The position numbers were made by a program, and so were the translations under genes. Under the pieces are notes generated by a model. It did not search any database. It saw only the letters and a program-made list of their open reading frames with translations, and was not told the origin of the DNA. A DNA stretch of 64,000 nucleotides from Candidatus Poribacteria bacterium. GTDB lineage: Bacteria; Poribacteria; WGA-4E; PCPOR2b. Location: assembly GCA_028819845.1 (NCBI GenBank), contig JAPPKS010000002.1, forward strand, positions 16,605 to 80,604, given 5' to 3'. Below are positions 44,702 through 53,236 of the stretch, in pieces (within the stretch, counting starts at the first letter, position 1; each line of letters starts with the position of its first letter).

Positions 44702-45922
44702 TTAGGCCGACTCTAACATAAGCAACAAAAGGTTTAACTCCTCTTTCACCATGTCATTCTTTTCTTCGTCGTTATAATATTTCCAGAGATTGTATTCAAG
44801 ATTGTCCTCTGACGGATGGGCTTTAATCTGTTTTACAAGCTCTTCGGTTTTGAGTATCTGGACAACCCGCAGACGGTCGTTTGGGTCATCTAACTGATCC
44901 AATTCATTGATTAAACGCACCGCCATGTTTTTCCCCAACCCCTTTTTGGCGTGCACAATCAGCGCTCTCGTTGCCGCTTTTTTGGTGTCCGCATCGGAAT
45001 CCGACTTGAGGACTTTAATTAACGGGACGACCGCAGTCTCCGTCGGAAACTTTTGAAGCGCTCGTGCGCCATACATACGCACTTCAGCGTCAGAGTCTTG
45101 TAAAACACTGACGATTTGAGCCGCGGGCGAATCGTTCAACTCCGACAGTGCCTTCGATGCGGCACGGCGCACGGAAACCTCACTATCACTTAAGCCTGCG
45201 ATAATTTTCGGTTTATAAATTGATTTCTTGCCTAGCTTATAGAGCGCAACGTTAAGTTCCATTATCAACCCTGCATCCGCGGCGCTCAGCCCGTCTCGAA
45301 TTGATTCCAATTCTGAAAGTACGCGAGTATCGTTAATCTTCCCAACTATCTGCACAAGCGTAGACTTCGCATCAGCCGAAGTATCAGGCGATTTGAGCGC
45401 AACGATTACGTGGTCTAGGCCTTCCGAACCAATCTCATATAACATATCGATAATTTCACCCTTTATCTGCGCATACTTCCAAGCCCGCCCAAGGCTTTCA
45501 ATCAATAAAGGTACGGCCTCGGCCCCTTTATCGATTAACACTTGCATTGCATCTTTTTGGACGCGGTGCCGTTCATTAAGCACATCTAAGATTTTCCTCA
45601 TTTCCGCCGTGTTCAACGCGGCAAGTCTCCTCTGCCGCTCTTCTTTATAATCATCAACAAGATTTGCCTTCAAGGTCTTAGCATCGCCGCTTGAAAGCGC
45701 TGTCGTATAGGCAATCAACAATAATGCCCGCGGTTCCACTTTTTCGATTTCAGACTTGGCTTCTTTATTTTCAGCCAATGTTAGGTGCTCAATAGCCTCG
45801 ATTTCCAGACCTGCGTCGAGCAGCTTGTCTCGACCAACTTCCAGTTGCGTAATCACCTGTTGGTTACACCCGGCACCGGCAACCGCCACAAGAATCATGA
45901 GTATCTTTAATAACCTCTTCAT
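44702..45922 (-). CDS. HEAT-repeat lipoprotein
   Basis: 406 aa. Signal peptide with lipobox (AGAGC, cysteine about 19), so lipid-anchored in the envelope. After an N-terminal helical region, residues about 120-360 contain about seven HEAT-like helical pairs, e.g. VPLLIESLG, DHVIVALKSPD, ISEVSVRRAASKAL-like and DAEVRMYGARALQKF. HEAT solenoids mediate protein-protein contacts. AGGAGA lies about 11 bases before the ATG. A candidate promoter (46171-46199) is about 250 bp upstream and a hairpin immediately follows the stop, so the gene is probably monocistronic. Partner unknown. Confidence 0.88.
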   Translation of the reverse strand: MKRLLKILMILVAVAGAGCNQQVITQLEVGRDKLLDAGLEIEAIEHLTLAENKEAKSEIEKVEPRALLLIAYTTALSSGDAKTLKANLVDDYKEERQRRLAALNTAEMRKILDVLNERHRVQKDAMQVLIDKGAEAVPLLIESLGRAWKYAQIKGEIIDMLYEIGSEGLDHVIVALKSPDTSADAKSTLVQIVGKINDTRVLSELESIRDGLSAADAGLIMELNVALYKLGKKSIYKPKIIAGLSDSEVSVRRAASKALSELNDSPAAQIVSVLQDSDAEVRMYGARALQKFPTETAVVPLIKVLKSDSDADTKKAATRALIVHAKKGLGKNMAVRLINELDQLDDPNDRLRVVQILKTEELVKQIKAHPSEDNLEYNLWKYYNDEEKNDMVKEELNLLLLMLESA

Positions 45923-46170
45923 GTTCTGTTTTTCTCTCCTATTCAGAATTTTTTGATAATCTGCTACTTTTAGTCAAGTGTGACACAGAATGGAAGTAAT
46001 TCAAGATGTAGCTCCGATTCGCCGCTAAGTCCTAATGGGAAAATGAATCTTGCATTCTGACCGAGCCAACGTTCACAAGGATGTGTGTTCCGTAAATTAG
46101 CCAAACTGGCCTAGCTATCCGAGCCTTCTCACAAGGCTGAAAGAAACGGCAAATCTGAACAGTTTGCTTA

Positions 46171-46199
46171 GTTTACAAAAAATTGACATTTCTGTCAAG
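46171..46199 (-). promoter_or_regulatory. Candidate sigma70-like promoter for the HEAT-repeat gene
   Basis: On the minus strand a perfect TTGACA (46199-46194) is followed after 17 bp by TAAACT (46176-46171). The -35 is also one arm of TTGACA GAAA TGTCAA, a palindrome that could be an operator. It lies about 250 bp from the ATG. Confidence 0.4.
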
Positions 46200-46319
46200 C
46201 ATAAATTCTTTCCTGCCGGGACATTTTATTCCAAGCTAACCATTCCGGATGGTTCGCAGCGTAAATCCAAGAACTTGTTCGTATTTTCATGTTTTACAGC
46301 ACCAGTGAGCCACTACATC

Positions 46320-46640
46320 CTGTAGGCGGAGCATCTTGCCCCGCTCATTGCTGGCGCTCTTGTAGGTTGGGTAGAGCGGATTTCACCAAATATCGTACAA
46401 TTTCACATTGCGCTTCGGAAGCCTAACGACGTCCAAAATCTAATGAATGTAGCGAAACCCAACGCTTTTAAAACCTCACCCATCCCAAATGCATTACCAA
46501 TCGCCAACTCCGCCGCTATTCCCCAACAATCCTCTTGTTTTTTCCATACCAAATTGCATAATTCATTCAGCCCGACAACCAGCCGCCCTCACACATCAAA
46601 AACCTGCCCTATAGCCCCCGCGGGGCGGCAGGCATATAGA
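46320..46640. repeat. REP class 1 variant, 103-bp element and GCCCC/GGGGC hairpin
   Basis: A class 1 REP with GTAGGCGGAGCATCTTGCC (about 46322) is followed by a 103-bp GTAGGTTGGGT element at 46362-46464, whose interior differs from the others and centres on GCTTC G GAAGC. A GCCCCCGCGGGGC hairpin with GGCAGGCATATAGA is at about 46612-46640. Otherwise the 45923-46941 gap holds only the promoters listed. Confidence 0.8.
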
Positions 46641-46732
46641 ACGTCGCCACCCTCCGTGTGCGCGGCATCTTGCCCCGCGTGCGCCTGCAGATTCTTGCCA
46701 CGTTTCAACACGATTTCGCCGCAAAATTTTTC

Positions 46733-46761
46733 TCGACGCTCAAATGCATATTTGATATAAT
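46733..46761 (+). promoter_or_regulatory. Candidate promoter upstream of the paired isomerase genes
   Basis: TCGACG (46733-46738, four of six matches) and perfect TATAAT (46756-46761) are separated by 17 bp, 181 bp upstream of the first isomerase ATG. The match is moderate and the implied leader long. Confidence 0.4.
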
Positions 46762-46941
46762 GAACATTACGCCGACTAAGTGCGGTAATCTCCTAACGTT
46801 GTCGGGCATTTTGAAAAATATACTGACATACATTGTTCTACGGTCCTGCCGAAATAATATTTGTAATCATGCTGCGAAAATCGCAGAACCACTAACGAAT
46901 CGGGACAAGTCTTCAATTCATCACAACGGAGAAATCAAAAA

Positions 46942-47808
46942 ATGAAAATCTGTCTTGGTGAAGGATTTCAATTTGGACAATACACCTTTGAAGACGCAAT
47001 GGATGCCATCAGCAAAGTCGGTTATGGCCATGTAGAACTTCTCAACGGAGGCGCCCATCTAGATCCAAATGCGCCTGACGACCACATTAAGGAGAAGGCG
47101 AAGGTCATGGATCATTACGGCATCAAACCAGCGGCTGTTTTGGGTGGCGGGCCTCTCGCTTCACTCGACTCGGAAACCCGTCGCCAGGCGGTTAAGGGTT
47201 TCAATCGCCAAATTGTTGTTGCACGCCTTCTCGGATGTGACTATATCACCAGCGAGATGAACGGCGGCACTTCGCTGCAGCTCAATGACTGTATTGACGC
47301 GTTTAAGGCGTCTATGCGCGAAGTGGCTCCGGTGCTCGAAGGTGAAGGTGTACAGGCCTCCTTTGAAGCCCATCCCGGCGATTTTGTTGAAGACAATAAT
47401 CTGGGTGTGGATATAATCAAGGAAATTGGGCACAAGAGCATCGGATACCTGTATTGCGGCCCGCACACATTCATTTTAGGCGAGGACCCCGCCGCCATGA
47501 TTGAGTATGCCGCTGATGTATTGAATTGGGTCCATATCGCTGATACCTATCGAGAGGAGCGCATCATCATTAGCTTCGCCCCCATGGGATATGCAACTGT
47601 CGGAGGAACCCCGGAATTCAAGGACACAAGGGGGCATTTGCATCTCGTTCCCGGAGACGGTGAAGTTGATTTCGCGTCCATCTTTCGCACCTTGAAGAAG
47701 ATTGGATATGACGGATTTGTCAGTGCAATACCTTTCGACTCGATAACTCCGGTGGAAGCTGTGACACAATCCCTGAAAATGATTCAAAAGTACATTTCAG
47801 AATCGTAA
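46942..47808 (+). CDS. Sugar phosphate isomerase/epimerase-like TIM-barrel protein, paralogue 1
   Basis: 288 aa of the xylose-isomerase-like TIM-barrel superfamily. Metal-site candidates lie in SFEAHPGDFVEDNN, GYLYCGPHTFILG, WVHIADTYREERI and the terminal GDGEVDFASIF. The ATG follows CGGAGAAATCAAAAA, so the ribosome-binding site is GGAG. It is nearly collinear with the next gene (47967-48818): LGEGF start, KPAA-GGGPxASLxxETRRQAV and AHPGDFVEDNN shared. The duplicated pair is not adjacent to any dehydrogenase or kinase in this window, so no pathway can be assigned. Confidence 0.88.
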   Translation: MKICLGEGFQFGQYTFEDAMDAISKVGYGHVELLNGGAHLDPNAPDDHIKEKAKVMDHYGIKPAAVLGGGPLASLDSETRRQAVKGFNRQIVVARLLGCDYITSEMNGGTSLQLNDCIDAFKASMREVAPVLEGEGVQASFEAHPGDFVEDNNLGVDIIKEIGHKSIGYLYCGPHTFILGEDPAAMIEYAADVLNWVHIADTYREERIIISFAPMGYATVGGTPEFKDTRGHLHLVPGDGEVDFASIFRTLKKIGYDGFVSAIPFDSITPVEAVTQSLKMIQKYISES

Positions 47809-47966
47809 CGGGGAAACTTCGCGCTAGTGTTGAAGCCGAAGTTAAGGCGTCCGCGGTTGGTCCCGAAATTGCCGCGGGCGCTAGCCATTGTATAAAATCC
47901 TCGGTCCTTAATTCCCCGCTCGCCTACTTGATGGCATCTACACCACAAGAAAAGGAAGGTCGCAAT

Positions 47967-48818
47967 ATGAAACCCTGTCTTGGTGAGGGATTTCTATTCT
48001 CAAAGTATTCGTTTGAAGCGCGCATGGAAGAAATTCACAGAATCGGATATGAGTACGTAGAGACCGGCATTAACCCGCACGCACCGAAGGATGAAATTGA
48101 GGAACATGGGCGCATAATGCGGCGAAATAGCATAAAACCTGCCGCGATAGGCGGCGGCGGACCGATTGCCTCTCTCAATGAAGAAACCCGCCGCCAAGCC
48201 GTGGATAATGTCAAACGACAGATTAACCTCGCACAAATGTTGGATTGCGGCGTGATTACCTGCGAGATGAGCGGCGGCACCTCAGGCCAACGAGATGAGT
48301 GCATTCAGGCGTTCAAGGTATCCGCAGAAGAATTGGCGCCGGTGCTCGAACGAGCGGGTGTATACGCAGCGTTTGAAGCGCATCCCGGCGACTTCGTTGA
48401 GGACAATAATACCGCGGTCGATATTCTCAAGGAGATCGGGCACGACAATATCGGATACATGTATTGCGGTCCTCACACATTTATCTTGGGCGACGACGCT
48501 GGCGCCATGATCGAATATGCCGCCGATATCTTGAAATGGGTTCACATCGCCGACACCTACAAGCAAGAGCGAATCATCGTCAGCGACGCCTCCAAGGGTT
48601 ACGTCAGTATGGTGGGGCTTCCAGACTACAAGGGGTTAACCGCGCATATGCACCTCGTACCCGGCGATGGCGAAGTCGACTTTGGAAGTATTTTCCGCAC
48701 GCTAAAAAAAGTTGGATACGGCGGTTTTGTGAGCGCAATTCCTTTCGACTCGGTCACCCCTGTTCAAACTGCCGCACAATCTCTCAAGATGATGCGGAAG
48801 TACATTGATGAGGCGTGA
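47967..48818 (+). CDS. Sugar phosphate isomerase/epimerase-like TIM-barrel protein, paralogue 2
   Basis: About 283 aa, tandem paralogue of the preceding gene after a 158-bp gap. An in-frame ATG exists at 47928, but GGAAGG is placed 8 bases before ATG 47967, which aligns with the MK-CLGEGF start of the paralogue, so this start is preferred. The second member lacks four residues in the early loop (ETGINPHAPKDE replaces the longer LLNGGAHLDPNAPDD), which would reshape the substrate pocket and hints at divergent specificity. The catalytic-region words (AHPGDFVEDNN, YCGPHTFILG, GDGEVDFGSIF) are retained. Likely co-transcribed with the first. Confidence 0.88.
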   Translation: MKPCLGEGFLFSKYSFEARMEEIHRIGYEYVETGINPHAPKDEIEEHGRIMRRNSIKPAAIGGGGPIASLNEETRRQAVDNVKRQINLAQMLDCGVITCEMSGGTSGQRDECIQAFKVSAEELAPVLERAGVYAAFEAHPGDFVEDNNTAVDILKEIGHDNIGYMYCGPHTFILGDDAGAMIEYAADILKWVHIADTYKQERIIVSDASKGYVSMVGLPDYKGLTAHMHLVPGDGEVDFGSIFRTLKKVGYGGFVSAIPFDSVTPVQTAAQSLKMMRKYIDEA

Positions 48819-48897
48819 TAAATGGAAACCGACAATTGGCTGCCGCCATCACTGTGCGCGGCATAGGTCAATACCATAAATTACGCCGCCACCATCC

Positions 48898-49000
48898 GTA
48901 GGCGGGGCATCTTGCCCCGCGTGCGTCACGGCGTCTTGTAGGCGGGGCATCTTGCCCCGCGTGCGCCACGGCGTCTTGTAGGCGGGGCATCTTGCCCCGA
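48898..49000. repeat. Three REP class 1 copies with a 40-bp period
   Basis: GTAG starts at 48898, 48938 and 48978, each followed by stem GCGGGGCA, loop TCT, stem TGCCCCGC (the last with a terminal change). Compared with the commonest GCGCGGCA/TGCCGCGC form, both arms changed together, keeping pairing. Nothing else is seen in 48819-49230. Confidence 0.9.
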
Positions 49001-49230
49001 CCCATCCTAGATTAAGGCATTTGGCGGGATCAAGCGGCCGCTTAGAATCAACTGAGCGAATATCGAAAGCGATAGTAAATCCCGTGCGATAGAAATTCCA
49101 CGGATTATTGCGGCTCAAACGCCCAAGAATGGGCTTGCCGCCTATTTTTCAAAAAAGCTCTGGACGCTAAAATTCGTTGCCGCATCTTAATGCACGATGC
49201 ACGGCATAGTTCAATTCCATAAAGGCGGAA

Positions 49231-50151
49231 ATGGATTGGAAAACGGAACTCGCCTCAATTATTCAAACTCCCTCCAATGCTTCAAAGCTGCGTTTCGGCG
49301 AGCCGATGAGCAAACACACATACTTTGGAATTGGCGGGCGGGCAACTGCTTACGTTGAAGTCGCCGCAGTCCAAGAACTTACCGCCGTTGCAGGTTTGAG
49401 TAAACGTTGTCAAATTCCGGTCGCATTCATCGGCCGCGGCTCAAATCTGTTAATCAATGATGCTGGGTATGATGGGATTGTCATTCGACTGGCCGGGGAA
49501 TTCGACCAAATCGAGTTTAACGGTAACCGCGTCCGCGCTGGTGCGGGCGTTTCATTGCCCAAACTGTCCAAAACTACCGCACGCCGCGGCTTGAGCGGTG
49601 CCGAATTCGCGCTTGGTATCCCCGGCTCGGTCGGCGGAGCGTTGATAATGAACGCCGGTGCCTGGGGTAGTTGCTTCGCGGACCTTGTGGAACAGATTCA
49701 AGTGATGTCATACGACGGAGAATTGATTGACATCAGCCGTGATGAGGCACAATTTGGTTACCGCAAGAGCCGGTTACAAGACTACTTATGCGCGGCGGGC
49801 GCCGTGCTAAACCTTACTCCCGGCAATTCAGAAACCATTACTGCCCGCATGCAAGAACTCTACAAACAGAAAATCGAAAGCCAGCCGTTTGTAGAAGATA
49901 ACGCAGGATGTATGTTCGTAAACCCGCCCGGCTCTTCCGCAGGCAAGTTAATTGACGAATGCGGCTTGAAAGGATATCGAATTGGAGGAGCGGAGGTATC
50001 CAGAATTCACGGAAACTTCATCATCAACGCTGGAGCCGCAACCGCACAGGATGTACTCACTCTAACACACCGCATCCAAACCCATGTCAAGAAGGAGAAA
50101 GGTGTAAATCTACAAATGGAAGTCAAACTACTCGGCTTTGGCGATCGATGA
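49231..50151 (+). CDS. murB: UDP-N-acetylenolpyruvoylglucosamine reductase MurB
   Basis: 306 aa. MurB reduces UDP-GlcNAc-enolpyruvate to UDP-MurNAc with NADPH and FAD in cytoplasmic peptidoglycan synthesis. FAD-binding motifs are present: YFGIGGRATAY (about 31-41), IGRGSNLLINDAGYDG (about 70-85) and GIPGSVGGALIMNAGAWG (about 129-146), as is the YRKSRL Arg segment. The proton-donor segment is DNAGCMFVNPPGSSAGKLID, with Cys where E. coli-type enzymes have Ser; both occur in the family. The Glu/His-containing GAEVSRIHGNFIINAG closes the site. The length fits type II MurB. It is isolated from other mur genes and bounded by REP arrays on both sides. Start ATG 49231 follows AAAGGCGGAA. Confidence 0.95.
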   Translation: MDWKTELASIIQTPSNASKLRFGEPMSKHTYFGIGGRATAYVEVAAVQELTAVAGLSKRCQIPVAFIGRGSNLLINDAGYDGIVIRLAGEFDQIEFNGNRVRAGAGVSLPKLSKTTARRGLSGAEFALGIPGSVGGALIMNAGAWGSCFADLVEQIQVMSYDGELIDISRDEAQFGYRKSRLQDYLCAAGAVLNLTPGNSETITARMQELYKQKIESQPFVEDNAGCMFVNPPGSSAGKLIDECGLKGYRIGGAEVSRIHGNFIINAGAATAQDVLTLTHRIQTHVKKEKGVNLQMEVKLLGFGDR

Positions 50152-50223
50152 ATTCTAAATCACCAAGCTTGGTGAAGGTCGCGTTATCTAAACGTGTCCG
50201 CCGTGCGTGCGCTGCGGCATCTT

Positions 50224-50683
50224 GTAGGCGAGGCATCTTACTCCGCGTGCGCCACGGCATCTTGTAGGCGGGCATCTTGCCGTGCGTGCGCCATGACATC
50301 TTGTAGGCGTGGCATCTTGCCGCGCGTTCGCCGCGGCATCTTGTAGGCGTGCGCCCTGCTCCGCGGACACTAACTCGCTCCGTAGGCGCGGCATCTTGCC
50401 GCGCGTGCGGCACCACGTCCTGTAGGCGCGGCATCTTGCCGCGCGTTTACCATGACATCTTGTAGGCGCGGCATCTTGCCGCGCGTTCGCCGCGGCATCT
50501 TGTAGGCGTGCGCCCTGCTCCGCGGACACTAACTCGCTCCGTAGGCGCGGCATCTTGCCGCGCGTTTGCCATGACATCTTGTAGGCGAGGCATCTTACTC
50601 CGCGTGCGCTGCGGCATCTTGTAGGCGCGGCATCTTGCCGCGCGTTCGCCATGACATCTTGTAGGCGCGGCATCTTGCCGCGC
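50224..50683. repeat. REP class 1 array (about 12 units, about 39-40-bp period)
   Basis: Copies of GTAGGCG-GCATCTTGCC-type hairpins recur every 39-40 bp, separated by short GC-rich words such as GTTCGCCGCGGCATCTT and GTGCGCCACGGCATCTT. Some units are degenerate (GTAGGCGTGCGCCCTGCTCC). A segment of several units (from GTTCGCCGCGG to the next GCGCGTTTGCC) is itself duplicated. Spacers are short, repetitive and not unique. 50152-50929 has no gene besides. Confidence 0.9.
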
Positions 50684-50929
50684 TCAATGCTGGAATAATT
50701 TACTTGGTGGAATCAAACGACCGAATTGGGAGCACGATAGAATCTCTTAAATTTTAGCAACTCCAACGTCCAAGAACGGCTTTTTCACCCATTATTCAAA
50801 CCGGCTTTCGGTCCCGCCGTATCTCCCCGTTTCAATTCCAAATTTTTAATCCAGTTGCTTGGCGGCAAAAGCGCATTCCCGCGTTGGCAACATCTACACT
50901 TCGAGTAAATCGTAAATAAATTTAATCCG

Positions 50930-52855
50930 ATGAAGCGTGAATCCTTTCCAATTATCAGCAAGCGCGCTGTGGTAGTCGGCGCAATATTAATTATTGCCAA
51001 TAGTTACTGGCTCGCCTACGTCGAGATGATATGGCATACCGCACACCTGACCATCGTTGCATTGTCGGTCAATGTCGTGTTTGCCCTTCTGCTGATAACC
51101 TGGCTGAATTTGGCTGTGCGTCGGTCTTTCCCAAAAGCCGCGCTGAGTCAACAAGACCTGCTCATAATCTATGCCATGCTGGCCGTTGGCAGCGCATTTA
51201 CCGGACACGATTCTATCCCGCGTTTGATGGGATTGATGCCCTATGCCGCCCGGTTCGCAACACCTGAAAACGACTGGGAAGCTCTGCTGTTTCACCATTT
51301 ACCCGACTGGCTGGTAATCTCCAATCCAAAAACCGTAACAGATTTCTTTGAGGGCGAAGTCAATTTTTTTACCGGCGGCTACCTGCAACATTGGATAAAG
51401 CCCATTTTATCGTGGTCAATCGTCATATTCTTATTGATGGTAGTTTTCCTTTGCATGACGATAATTATCCGGCGGCAATGGGTGGCGCATGAGAAATTGG
51501 CGTATCCCATTATCCAGATTCCCCTTGAAATCACAGGGCGTTCGGGTGCAATATTCAGAAACCGCTTGCTGTGGATTGGGTTCTCGGTTGCCGCAACGAT
51601 TGACTTGATAAATGGCTTAGAATACTTCTTTCCAGTCCTGCCAAGTTTTCCGGTCAAGAAATACAACCTAGCGGTTTTCTTTACCCAAAAACCTTGGAAC
51701 GCCATCGGCAACACACCGCTCCATTTCACCCCATATCTAATCGGTCTCGCATTTATCCTCCCCTTAGATCTCTCCTTCTCTTGCGCTTTTTTCTATCTCC
51801 TTCAAAAGGCGCAACTTCTGTACGGCGGCATGGCTGGTGTCGCAATTTTGCCCGGCTACCCTTTCTTTGGCGAACAAGGCGCAGGTGCGCTGCTCGCATT
51901 ACTTGCCGTTGTGTGTTGGAACAGCAGAAAGCACTTTGCTCGTGTCATGGCTCGAATTGTCCGGCCAAATCAAGTAGAAGAAGCAGATGAACCCGTTCCC
52001 TATCGATGGGCAGTGATCGCGTTGTGCGTCTGTCTTGTGTTGTTGTTAATTTTCTGCACTAAAGGTGGAATGTCAATCTGGGCTTATGTGCTCTTCATTG
52101 GCGTATATCTGGCAATCGTCATAGGCTTGGCGCGCATTCGAGCCGAATTAGGTCCGCCGCTGCATGCAATCGGTTATCTCACGCCCCAATACTTGATTGT
52201 CTCGATGCTTGGTACCCGGCGTCTCAGGACGGGGAATTTGACAATGCTATCGTTGATGAACTGGCTCAGCGGGGCAAGCTATGCCTCATTTCGAACGCAT
52301 CCTTTAGCCGATCAGCTCGAATCCTTCAAACTTGCCGATCAGACCGGCATTAGAAATCGAACAATGCTCATTGTCCTGCTTATTGCCTGCATCGTTGGGA
52401 TTGAATCAAGTCTCATTCTCTATCCATATACCATTTACAAGGAAGGGGTCGCCGCCGGTTCAGAGCAGATTCACGCCGGTGGTGCGGATACCTACAATTT
52501 CCTCAACTCATGGTTAGTCAATCCCAAACCCACAGACTGGGTGGCAATGATTGTCTTCGGTTTTACGTTTATTTTGAATCTCGGGATAATGGTCCTTCGC
52601 GCGCGGTATGTCTGGTGTCCGCTGCACCCCGCAGGTTATGTTATAGGCATCGCCCCCGGCATAACAGACTCCCTCTGGCTTCCCTTAATGATCGCTATGA
52701 TTGTCAAGTGGTTCATACTTAAGCACGGCGGCATTCGAGCCTATCGCCGCGCAATTCCCTTCTTTGTCGGTTTGGTACTGGGCGAAGCGCTAATGGGGTG
52801 TTTCTGGCCAATCCTCAGCCTCATCCTGCGATCTGCCGTGTATTCGGTCATTTAA
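50930..52855 (+). CDS. Polytopic inner-membrane protein, DUF6785-like
   Basis: 641 aa. About 14 hydrophobic segments are spread over the whole length, e.g. 13-32, 41-60, 166-185, 215-232, 268-290, 300-320, 360-375, 380-400, 475-495, 540-560. Conserved-looking cytoplasmic or lumenal loops include PRLMGLMPYAARF, ENDWEALLFHHLPDWL and RRQWVAHEKLAYPIIQIP, typical of the DUF6785/DUF6784 membrane proteins common in Poribacteria and Planctomycetes. Function unknown; a permease-like role is a guess. The first ATG lacks a clear Shine-Dalgarno. It is single, between two repeat arrays. Confidence 0.82.
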   Translation: MKRESFPIISKRAVVVGAILIIANSYWLAYVEMIWHTAHLTIVALSVNVVFALLLITWLNLAVRRSFPKAALSQQDLLIIYAMLAVGSAFTGHDSIPRLMGLMPYAARFATPENDWEALLFHHLPDWLVISNPKTVTDFFEGEVNFFTGGYLQHWIKPILSWSIVIFLLMVVFLCMTIIIRRQWVAHEKLAYPIIQIPLEITGRSGAIFRNRLLWIGFSVAATIDLINGLEYFFPVLPSFPVKKYNLAVFFTQKPWNAIGNTPLHFTPYLIGLAFILPLDLSFSCAFFYLLQKAQLLYGGMAGVAILPGYPFFGEQGAGALLALLAVVCWNSRKHFARVMARIVRPNQVEEADEPVPYRWAVIALCVCLVLLLIFCTKGGMSIWAYVLFIGVYLAIVIGLARIRAELGPPLHAIGYLTPQYLIVSMLGTRRLRTGNLTMLSLMNWLSGASYASFRTHPLADQLESFKLADQTGIRNRTMLIVLLIACIVGIESSLILYPYTIYKEGVAAGSEQIHAGGADTYNFLNSWLVNPKPTDWVAMIVFGFTFILNLGIMVLRARYVWCPLHPAGYVIGIAPGITDSLWLPLMIAMIVKWFILKHGGIRAYRRAIPFFVGLVLGEALMGCFWPILSLILRSAVYSVI

Positions 52856-52939
52856 CCTAACGGCTGCCATGTGAAATACTCATGCATTTGTCTTGACATC
52901 TGAACGTTCGTTTGCTAAGGTATTTTCGAAATAATACTT

Positions 52940-53080
52940 GTAGGCGCGGCATCTTGCCGCGCGTGCGGTGCCACGTCCTGTATGCGGGCATCTTGCCGCG
53001 CGTGCGGCACCACGTCCTTTACGCGGGCATCTTGCCCCGTGTGCACCGCCTCCGTTGTCGGTGCATCTTGCCGCGCGCAT
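52940..53080. repeat. REP class 1 cluster
   Basis: Four REP-like hairpins of class 1, with variants lacking part of the stem (TATGCGGGCATCTTGCC, ACGCGGGCATCTTGCC), are spaced about 40 bp apart and separated by GTGCGGCACCACGTCCT. No gene is seen in 52856-53236. Confidence 0.8.
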
Positions 53081-53236
53081 TGCTTAATTCTAAACAAAAT
53101 ATTCATCATTTGCCAGAAACCTACATAAACCGACTAGCAAATCGGTATGGCAACTCACTCCGCCGCTATTCCGCTTCAATTAGAGAGCCTTTCATTGCTT
53201 CGATGTTGTTTCCTAATTAGCAGACTGGAGCGACAC

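Noticed and set aside
50224-50683. CRISPR-like array
   Set aside because: Regular 39-40-bp spacing resembles CRISPR, but the repeats are perfect short palindromes with a GTAG head, the spacers are short recurring words rather than unique sequences, and there is no cas gene or leader. They are REP arrays; the same holds for 24.3-25.7 and 55.1-55.6 kb.
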